From assembly GCA_003990745.1 (NCBI GenBank), contig RBNI01003862.1, forward strand, positions 1 through 15,063: a DNA stretch of 15,063 bases, read 5' to 3'. Each line of letters opens with the position of its first letter. The first letter of the stretch is position 1. Shown here piece by piece: positions 9,440 through 15,063 of this stretch. The translations under genes were made by a program, and so were the position numbers. Below the pieces are notes generated by a model, which worked only from the letters and a program-made list of their open reading frames with translations, made no database searches and was not told the origin of the DNA. The DNA is from Jimgerdemannia flammicorona (Eukaryota > Mucoromycota > Endogonomycetes > Endogonales > Endogonaceae).

Positions 9440-11473
9440 ATGTCAAGCAGCAAGCAAGCTGAGATGCGTACCAGGTCGGGTGGACCTGGGGCTTTCGACT
9501 GGCAGTATGTTGGGCGGAGGCATGGGCTGGGGATGGGGTCTTTCGGTGGCTCGAGTGGACAGGGCAGCTCGGGTAGTGGCGGTGGCACTGGTGGGGGGGC
9601 TGGAGGGCGGCAGGGGCAGAGCTTTGCGGATACGCTGAGGACTGGGGGCTGGCCGATGGGAGCCCACAGGGATCAGGATGGAGGGAAGGGGAAGCAGAAG
9701 GCTGAGGTTGCTGGGGGAGCTGGGCCTTCACTAGTGGGAGGTGGGGGAAGTGGAGGGGCTGCTGGGGGTAGTGGCGGGACTGCTGATGGTGGCGTGACGG
9801 CGAATCTGGAAAAAAAAAGAGATGTGACGGCTGATGGCCAGGGGGGACAGGGGTTCCCGATGCGGAAGGGGGACCTGGCAGATGGTGTGATGGGGCTGGT
9901 GGTGGCCCCGTTACTCAAGAAATCAATCTCGGAGTTTGCGGTGACCTTGTGCTTCTGGGGCTTGGTGGTGACCGCGAGGATGGTTCTGGGGCTTGTCTCG
10001 AAGCAGGTGGCTGGGGCGGTTTCGGTGAAGTTCTTGAAGGGTCTGGAGGGAGTCGAGGTGGGCTTTGAGGAGGTGGGTCCACTGGATGAGGCACTGAAGG
10101 CTGGCGTCGTAGTTGGGGAGGTGGTGGTCCCCATGGTGTGGTGTTTGCGATGGGACCCTAGGGTGGTGCAGCTTCTGGTGAAGGGAGTGCCCACAGTGAC
10201 TAAGGAGGAGACAAGGAAGAGGGTGGAGGAGGTGATGATGGAGTATGGCGACATAGTGGATATTGGCTTTCAGGTGTGGGAGGGGACTGCAATCAGGACG
10301 GGTGATGTGGATGTCAGGATTCGGCTGGCGGGAAAGGAGGCCATGGGGAAGGAGAGGGACTGGCCTTCGGTGCTGATGTGGGGGGCTTTTGTCTGCAAGG
10401 TGTCGAGGTTGAAGGGGAGTGAAGAGGAGGAGGAGGACTTACTGGAGGTGCTGGAGGAGTTGGGTGGTGCTGTGGAGAGGAGGGCGAAGGCCTGGAAACT
10501 GTATGAGGAGTCGACGCATCTGGAGGTTGTGGGCGGGAAGTGTTTCCATATGGATAAGAAGCAGTGGGAGCAGGCACAGGGATGCAAGAGGCAGAGGGAG
10601 CTGTTGGCTAGTATGTCAGGAGAGGGGAAGAAGACAACAGTTGGAGCTGAGGGGTCTGGAGGTGCCGAAGCCAGTGTTTGGGCTGGGAAAGGAGGAGAGG
10701 AGGCAGAGGCGAAGGAGGCAGGAGATGGAGGGGTGCTGGGCAAGAACCCTTTTGCTGATGGTACCTTCGAAGTGTGGGAGCCAGAATTGGATGCCACCCC
10801 CCCCCCACTTATCAGGAGGGGCCCGATTGGGAAGAGAGGGGTGATGGAGGATGCAAGGATGCAGGGGGCCCAGCAGGTGCGCTTTGGGGTTTCTGATGCA
10901 GGGCAAGGGGGTCAGGTGGTGGCGGTGGGCAAGGATGAGTTAGTGGATGTTCCTGAGGAGGAGTGGGATGAGGCTGCCAGTGTAGGAGCTGACACTATGA
11001 TGCTGGAGGCAGGGCGACCAGGGACCCCAGGGGGGAAGGAGGTGGGGAACCTGTTGTGGATGCGCAAGGTGATGGACAATCTTGCTGCGGAAGCCTTGGG
11101 AGAAGTGGACTTGCGAGCAATGCCTGAGGAGCATTGGGCAAGGATTCTGTGGGGTGATGGAGTGGGGGAGGCACTGAAGGTCGAGATTCTGGCTATTTTC
11201 TTGGAGGAGGAGGGGTATGAGGTGGATGAGGTGAGGAGGGCCGAACTTGGGGTGGTAGCTGGTGAGCGGGCGGCCTACTGCTGGGCAAAGCGTCATGGTT
11301 TGCAGCTCTGGCAGGAGGCCTGTCGGGAGTATCGTGAGGAATTTGAGGAGCATGAAGATGGGGCAATGGTAGAACTTCTGGGAGCATTGGCAGCACAGGA
11401 GGCAGGAGAGAGAGAGCGGGCTGCGGAACATGACTTGGACTTGGGGCAGGAGGAGCAGACTGTGGACTTGTAG
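9440..11473 (+). CDS. LINE ORF1, putative RNA-binding retrotransposon protein, 677 aa, intact
   Basis: The start is the ATG at 9440 (A at -3, a favourable context); the seven upstream in-frame codons begin with TTG and lie in the leader, and copy A starts at the matching ATG. Residues 30-120 are Gly/Ser-rich and look disordered. About 185-320 form the core. QLLVKGVP, then a helix-like TKEETRKRVEEVM, YGDIVDIGF and DVRIRL resemble an RRM-like fold as found in many LINE ORF1 proteins. Residues 325-390 are charged and helix-prone, 395-530 acidic and low in complexity, and 535-660 again helical. No CCHC zinc knuckle is present, unlike many Tad1/I-type ORF1s. By family, it would coat the element RNA. 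TAG ends it 31 bases before the ORF2 ATG. The RRM-like call is by eye; the RNA-binding role is inferred from position. Confidence 0.85.
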   Translation: MSSSKQAEMRTRSGGPGAFDWQYVGRRHGLGMGSFGGSSGQGSSGSGGGTGGGAGGRQGQSFADTLRTGGWPMGAHRDQDGGKGKQKAEVAGGAGPSLVGGGGSGGAAGGSGGTADGGVTANLEKKRDVTADGQGGQGFPMRKGDLADGVMGLVVAPLLKKSISEFAVTLCFWGLVVTARMVLGLVSKQVAGAVSVKFLKGLEGVEVGFEEVGPLDEALKAGVVVGEVVVPMVWCLRWDPRVVQLLVKGVPTVTKEETRKRVEEVMMEYGDIVDIGFQVWEGTAIRTGDVDVRIRLAGKEAMGKERDWPSVLMWGAFVCKVSRLKGSEEEEEDLLEVLEELGGAVERRAKAWKLYEESTHLEVVGGKCFHMDKKQWEQAQGCKRQRELLASMSGEGKKTTVGAEGSGGAEASVWAGKGGEEAEAKEAGDGGVLGKNPFADGTFEVWEPELDATPPPLIRRGPIGKRGVMEDARMQGAQQVRFGVSDAGQGGQVVAVGKDELVDVPEEEWDEAASVGADTMMLEAGRPGTPGGKEVGNLLWMRKVMDNLAAEALGEVDLRAMPEEHWARILWGDGVGEALKVEILAIFLEEEGYEVDEVRRAELGVVAGERAAYCWAKRHGLQLWQEACREYREEFEEHEDGAMVELLGALAAQEAGERERAAEHDLDLGQEEQTVDL

Positions 11474-11508
11474 AGGATGGGACTATGATATATCATTCTT
11501 TCTTATGA
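11474..11508 (+). promoter_or_regulatory. ORF1-ORF2 junction with a 7-codon upstream frame overlapping the ORF2 start
   Basis: 31 bases separate the ORF1 TAG (11471-11473) from the ORF2 ATG (11505). Within them, an ATG at 11485 opens a 7-codon frame (MIYHSFL) whose TGA (11506-11508) overlaps the ORF2 start as ATGA. Another out-of-frame ATG lies at 11477. Such an arrangement could allow stop-and-restart translation; this is inference. Copy A keeps the spacing but not the exact ATGA overlap with an upstream stop. Confidence 0.45.
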
Positions 11509-12689
11509 ACAGTACAACCAACATTTTCTCTTTGAATGTGAATGGGTTAAGGGGCTCTGGGAGACGCAAGAACATTTTTACTTGGCTCAAGGGATTGGAG
11601 GCTGATCTCTTTTTACTACAGGATGTTAGATGTGAGGATGAGGACGATCGGGTGGAGTGGACTAGGGAATGGGGTGGGGCTGCTGCTTGGTTTGGAAAGA
11701 TAGCGATTCTGGTGAGGAAGGGTAGAGGCGAATTGGGGGACATCAGGAGCTGGGGAGATCGCTTGGTCTGGGGAGATTGGCATCAGCCAGGGTGGGAATC
11801 AGTGAAGGTGGGCTCTTGCTACTGCCCTGCGGTTAGGGGTGAGAGGACTGCATGGATCAGAGAGCTGCTGGAGGAGGGTATTCTCTTGGAGGAAGGGGTC
11901 GATGTGCTCAGTGGGGACTTTAATATGGTTCGAGATCAGCTTCTTGACAGGACTGATGGAGGGAGGAGTGCTGGGGGCAGAAGTGGAGGCCTGGATGCGT
12001 GGGAAGAGGTGGAGACATTGAGCTCATTGGGGGATATGGGCAGAACAAAGTGGGGTGATGCGAGGGTCTACACCCATTGGGTGAATGGCTTGGGCACAAG
12101 GATTGATTGGATTCTGACGGCAGAGTGCTGGGGGTCAGATGTGTGGAAGACATTAGAGGTGGAGTGGTGCCCATGGTCTGATCATTGGGGACTTTTGGGG
12201 CAGGGGCAGTTTGGGGGGAGTAGAGATGGACCCGGACATTGGCACCTTAACTCCTCCCTGCTGGCTGAGAAGGGGTTGTGGGAATTGTGGGTGGTGGACA
12301 TTCAGGCAAAAGTTTTTACTTGGAGGCGTGAGGGTTTACCTGTGGCTATCCGCTGGTTGAGGTTGAAAGAGGCTGCAAGGGTTTATTGGGGAGAGGCTGG
12401 GAGAGAGGCTGGAAGGCAGAGGAGGAGGCACACAAGGTGTGCTTCCAACAGACTGAGGAGACTACAAATGGATTGGGTGGATTTGCTTACTGTTGATAGG
12501 GTAGAGGAGTGGAGAATCGAGAGGGTGAAATTGGAGACTGTGGAACTACAACAGGTATTGAGAGAAGAGGAGGAGACACATATGTGGGGCATGGCTGCTA
12601 GGCTACGGTGGCGGGGGCTTGAGGAGGGTGAGCGGCCTACTGGATACTTATCAAGACTTCTCAAAGCCAGGAGAGTGCGACATCAGTGA
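11505..12689 (+). CDS. ORF2 N-terminal part: AP-type endonuclease domain and linker, 394 aa
   Basis: This is the readable first part of ORF2, ending at a premature TGA. It has the exonuclease-endonuclease-phosphatase fold motifs of L1-type nucleases that nick target DNA to prime reverse transcription. These are SLNVNGL (Asn11), LFLLQD (Asp40 where the family has Glu), CYCP (Tyr106), SGDFN (Asp138, Asn140), TRIDWIL (Asp201) and WSDHWGLL (His227). The domain occupies about residues 5-235. The rest (245-394) is a basic, helix-prone linker. The Asp40 change is also in copy A, so it belongs to the family and is not recent damage. Trp is very frequent, 28 of 394 residues. Expressed alone it would lack the reverse transcriptase. 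Confidence 0.8.
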   Translation: MNSTTNIFSLNVNGLRGSGRRKNIFTWLKGLEADLFLLQDVRCEDEDDRVEWTREWGGAAAWFGKIAILVRKGRGELGDIRSWGDRLVWGDWHQPGWESVKVGSCYCPAVRGERTAWIRELLEEGILLEEGVDVLSGDFNMVRDQLLDRTDGGRSAGGRSGGLDAWEEVETLSSLGDMGRTKWGDARVYTHWVNGLGTRIDWILTAECWGSDVWKTLEVEWCPWSDHWGLLGQGQFGGSRDGPGHWHLNSSLLAEKGLWELWVVDIQAKVFTWRREGLPVAIRWLRLKEAARVYWGEAGREAGRQRRRHTRCASNRLRRLQMDWVDLLTVDRVEEWRIERVKLETVELQQVLREEEETHMWGMAARLRWRGLEEGERPTGYLSRLLKARRVRHQ

Positions 12690-12716
12690 GATGGAGTCCT
12701 GGATGCTGATGGGGAT

Positions 12717-14978
12717 ATGGTACATGGCATGCAACAAATCTTAGGGGTGCTGAAGGAGAGATGGCAGGGTCTGTGGAGTGAGGGAGAAGTGGGGGCCGAC
12801 GAAGCAGCAATTGCGGATACACTGGAAGAGTGGGGGCTACCACCAGTAGCTGGACTGGGTGACTTGATCTTACCGGTGCAGGGGGATGAGATTCAGAGTG
12901 TCCTGGCAGCGACTAAACTAGGGACAGCTTCTGGCGAGGATGGATTATCATGGGACTTTTGGAAGAAGATGGTCTCAATCCCTGGAGTTTTGGAGGAGAT
13001 GGCTGCGCTCTGTGACCATGTCCTTCAGAGCGGTGAGTGGGTGGGTGAGCAGGATCTAGGACTGGTGGCCTTACTGTATAAAGACAAGGGGAGGAGAGAA
13101 GACTGGAAGAACTGGAGGCCGATCATGCTTCTGGACATGGATAGGAAGATGGTGACTAAGGTGATTGTCGCAAGGCTGCAGAGAGTTGTCCAACAGGTGC
13201 TGGGGGAGGAGCAGCAGGGCTTTGTTGGGGGCAGACTTATAAGAGATGGGACGGCGTGGGTTCATGGTGTGATTGAAGGGGCCCGGGCCTGTGGCCTGGA
13301 TGGAAGGTTGGTCTTTTTGGATCAGGAGAAGGCCTACGATCGTATATGGCAGGTGTGGCTGGGCAGGGTATTGGACTGTATTGGGGTTCCCCCTAGGTTT
13401 AGGACCTCTATGTTGAGTCTGCTAGAGAGCAGTAGGGCAGCTCTGACATGTAATGGTCACCGTGGGAGGGCATTTTCCTTGGGAAGAGGAGTTCCTCAGG
13501 GGGACCCTCTGTCTCCTATTCTTTATGCCCTATCGCTGGAGCCTTTGATGGATAGGATTCGCAGGAAGGTGGCAGGGCTCTCGATATATGGTATAGTGTG
13601 GAAGGTGGGGGCCTTTGCTGATGATATGGTGGTTGGACTTGGGACAGTAGCAGACGTAGCAGCACTTCAGGAGACTGTGGAGTGGTATGAGGCCCACTCA
13701 GGGGTGAAGCTCAACTGGCATAAGTGTGAGACAATGGTGCTAGGGAATGGGCTAGTGGGTGGGGACATCATTGGAACAATTGTCCCTACTGGTGAGGTGG
13801 TGCGGTATTTGGGCATATTCCTCTCTGTATATGGTTCTGTCTTGCCACGAGTGTGGTGGGAGAGCAGGGTGACCATATGGGGGGAGGTCCTTAGAAGTTG
13901 GGGAGGTCGCTGCATCTCTCTAGCAGGGCGAGTGTCAATTCTGAATGTGTATTGGTTCCCCAAGCTGTGGTATGTGGCTTATCACCTCGACTTCCCAGCA
14001 TGGGTAGTGAAGAAGCTGATGAAGATGGCTAGGGATTGGATCTGGGTGGAGAGGAGGTCCCAGGTTAGTTGGGATACTCTTGCAAGGCCAGTAGTCAGGG
14101 GAGGGCTTGGACTGATGGACTTTCCCAAGAGGCTGCGTTGCTTGCGAGCCTGGTGGTTGAAAAGGGCTGTGGAATTGCAGGGAGGAAGTTGGGTGCCTCT
14201 GATGCAGAAGGTGTGGGAGTTCCGAACATCTCCTCAGGGGTCCTCCGGAGATCTGCTCTCTTTGGTGGGGCTGAATGGAATTCGGCGGCTGTGGTTCAAG
14301 GGCTTTTGGTGGGGTGTGGCTGATGCTGCACACCGAATTGGCCTGCGCTGGCAAGGCAATGAGGGGGAGGCAGTGTGGAGACCTAATATGTGGCATTGGA
14401 ATAGATTGCTCCTAGGAGGTGCTCCACTTGCTTTGTTCGAGATTGGGGAGGGGGTCGAGTGTCAGCAGGGGCTTGGCCAGGATCTTTGGCCAAGTGGCTG
14501 GCAGGTGGCAGGGATCGGTGAGGAGTGGGACTGGGCTGGTATCTGGTCTTGGAGTGCAGAGGTACAGAGGTGGCTTCCCCCCAAGTTTTGGGTAGTATGG
14601 TGGAGAATGCTGCGAAGGAATGTCATGTTGAATTTCCATACAGGACATTTGGTGGATGGTGGACAATTTGACTGTGAAGAGTGTTATGATGTTGGGAGAG
14701 CTGGAGGTGATGTACAGACGCCTGAACATTGGCTGGGAGAGTGCGAGGTCTTGGGGGACTTTTGGGCTGAGATAGGAGATAGACTGGGTGTGGGGCATCA
14801 GCTGGGGGGGGAGGGGGGTCGCTGGGAGGACTTGAGATCTCGGCTTGTGGGTGGGGTGGGTGATAGTTGGCTGATGGTGGGGTGGGTATTGGCAATATGG
14901 GTAGGATTGGCGGGTCATTGGCTTTTTGTATTTGAGGAGGGGCAGCGGTTGGGGCTGCAGGAGAAGGTAGTAAGATGA
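12717..14978 (+). CDS. ORF2 C-terminal part: reverse transcriptase and CCHC zinc motif, 753 codons
   Basis: This is the second readable part of ORF2. The Met at 12717 is only the first after the stop and is unlikely to be a natural start. Motifs (residue of this piece): DGLSWDFW 75-82; LVALLYKDKG and NWRPIMLLDMDRK 116-144; QQGFVGGRLIRDG 166-178; motif A FLDQEKAYD 200-208; motif B RGVPQGDPLSPILY 257-270; catalytic FADD 300-303 (13614-13625); LNWHK 332-336; YLGIFLS 364-370. The catalytic aspartates (202, 302, 303) are intact. The C-terminal CEEC...H...C motif follows at 653-676. About 52 of 753 residues are Trp. TGA at 14976 replaces a Trp codon kept in copy B. Confidence 0.85.
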   Translation: MVHGMQQILGVLKERWQGLWSEGEVGADEAAIADTLEEWGLPPVAGLGDLILPVQGDEIQSVLAATKLGTASGEDGLSWDFWKKMVSIPGVLEEMAALCDHVLQSGEWVGEQDLGLVALLYKDKGRREDWKNWRPIMLLDMDRKMVTKVIVARLQRVVQQVLGEEQQGFVGGRLIRDGTAWVHGVIEGARACGLDGRLVFLDQEKAYDRIWQVWLGRVLDCIGVPPRFRTSMLSLLESSRAALTCNGHRGRAFSLGRGVPQGDPLSPILYALSLEPLMDRIRRKVAGLSIYGIVWKVGAFADDMVVGLGTVADVAALQETVEWYEAHSGVKLNWHKCETMVLGNGLVGGDIIGTIVPTGEVVRYLGIFLSVYGSVLPRVWWESRVTIWGEVLRSWGGRCISLAGRVSILNVYWFPKLWYVAYHLDFPAWVVKKLMKMARDWIWVERRSQVSWDTLARPVVRGGLGLMDFPKRLRCLRAWWLKRAVELQGGSWVPLMQKVWEFRTSPQGSSGDLLSLVGLNGIRRLWFKGFWWGVADAAHRIGLRWQGNEGEAVWRPNMWHWNRLLLGGAPLALFEIGEGVECQQGLGQDLWPSGWQVAGIGEEWDWAGIWSWSAEVQRWLPPKFWVVWWRMLRRNVMLNFHTGHLVDGGQFDCEECYDVGRAGGDVQTPEHWLGECEVLGDFWAEIGDRLGVGHQLGGEGGRWEDLRSRLVGGVGDSWLMVGWVLAIWVGLAGHWLFVFEEGQRLGLQEKVVR
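14673..14744 (+). other. C-terminal CCHC zinc motif of ORF2 (CX2C-X14-H-X4-C)
   Basis: Cysteines at 14673 and 14682, His at 14727 and Cys at 14742 form CEEC, 14 residues, HWLGEC. It follows a hydrophobic Trp-rich stretch (PPKFWVVWWRMLRRN), as in the zinc-binding region after reverse transcriptase in plant and fungal LINEs. It probably binds nucleic acid during target-primed copying. The two spacings are the family's usual type. Copy A keeps the CEEC but has a 2-base deletion before the His. Confidence 0.7.
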
Positions 14979-15063
14979 GAAGAGTTATTGGGGGATCTGT
15001 TGACTGGATGGTGGGTGGGTTGGGGTCCTCAGGGGGGCCGACGTCGCGGTTTGGTGGTGAGGA

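Larger units (their letters stand above)
9360..15063 (+). mobile_element. LINE copy C, near-intact Tad1/L1-like retrotransposon, 3' end beyond window
   Basis: The best-preserved member has a short leader, an intact ORF1 (9440-11473), a 31-base gap and an ORF2 (11505 to the edge) with endonuclease, reverse transcriptase and CCHC motif. Only two nonsense codons are seen over about 5.6 kb. The left boundary is where leader similarity to copy A starts (CATCTCCACTATAATTCAC near 9361-9379). Aligning with copy B puts the ORF2 end about 95 bases past the window edge and the tail soon after, giving an element of about 5.9 kb. The domain order places it among endonuclease-type LINEs. Assignment to the fungal Tad1 clade is by motif resemblance, not by a tree. 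Confidence 0.9.
11505..15063 (+). pseudogene. LINE ORF2 of copy C, whole span, two TGA nonsense codons, 3' partial
   Basis: One continuous frame of 1186 codons runs from the ATG at 11505 to the window edge, broken only by TGA at 12687-12689 (codon 395) and TGA at 14976-14978 (codon 1158). Copy A has TGG (Trp) at the first site (2424-2426, minus strand). Copy B has TGG at the second (8763-8765). Beyond the second stop the frame stays open for the last 28 codons (EELLGDLLTGWW...) and aligns with A and B, so the true end lies about 95 bases outside. The ATG at 11505 is chosen because copy A begins at the same MNSTTNIF; the frame is also open upstream to 11430, inside ORF1. Domain order is endonuclease, linker, reverse transcriptase, thumb/connection, CCHC. 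No RNase H motif was seen. Confidence 0.85.

Noticed and set aside
9673..10797. Minus-strand frames of 193 and 175 residues opposite ORF1 of copy C
   Set aside because: They are Ser/Pro/Thr-rich antisense shadows of the 677-aa ORF1, whose sense reading is supported by similarity to copy A.
11430..11504. ORF1-ORF2 fusion by +1 frameshifting, since the ORF2 frame is open back to 11430 in copy C
   Set aside because: In copy A the ORF2 frame has a TGA between the two ORFs, and no slippery signal stands out; re-initiation fits better.
12687..14978. TGA read as tryptophan (altered genetic code)
   Set aside because: All Trp-site TGAs are also explained by G-to-A decay; the same sites become TAG in other copies, and TAG/TAA stops are equally frequent in A and B. 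Other copies keep TGG.
14750..15063. RNase H domain after the reverse transcriptase
   Set aside because: No set of spaced acidic RNase H motifs is visible, and copy B suggests only about 60 codons follow 14978.

Overview
The window looks like transposon-rich nuclear DNA from a eukaryote, most likely a fungus. That call rests on a Tad1/L1-like non-LTR retrotransposon (LINE) family with wording familiar from fungal elements, such as the LDQEKAYDRI and RGVPQGDPLSP reverse-transcriptase motifs. Poly(A)-ended copies, repetitive spacers and the absence of bacterial-style genes agree with this. I see no host gene.

The window is built around three copies of one LINE family. Copy A (about 1-5865, minus strand) is nearly full length but decayed: its ORF1 keeps its length with four in-frame stops, and its ORF2 has many stops and small deletions. 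It carries a 125-bp tandem duplication of its 5' end. Copy B (about 7013-9040, plus strand) is a 5'-truncated remnant that starts inside the reverse-transcriptase domain and ends in a 21-base A tract. Copy C (about 9360 to the window end, plus strand) is the best preserved. It has a 5' UTR of about 80 bases, an intact 677-aa ORF1, a 31-base gap and an ORF2 with apurinic-type endonuclease, reverse transcriptase and a C-terminal CCHC zinc motif. ORF2 of C is broken by two TGA codons, at 12687 and 14976, where other copies keep TGG (Trp). It runs off the right edge. From copy B, about 60 codons should follow the second stop, giving an element of roughly 5.9 kb.

A and C lie head to head, with B between them in the same direction as C. 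The spacers hold a 315-bp tandem repeat with internal minisatellite-like motifs and short inverted repeats (6013-6680), a C-rich simple stretch (about 6690-7012) and an AT-rich stretch (9041-9359).

In an intact element, ORF1 would be the RNA-binding particle protein. ORF2 would nick the target DNA and copy the element RNA into the nick. The nonsense and missense changes that separate A and B from C look mostly like C-to-T / G-to-A transitions, many in CpA/TpG context, which suggests RIP-like or methylation-linked decay. No wholly new system is evident. The main oddities are a conserved Glu-to-Asp change in the endonuclease, about 7% tryptophan in ORF2, an ORF1 without zinc knuckles and the duplicated 5' unit with its upstream ATG.
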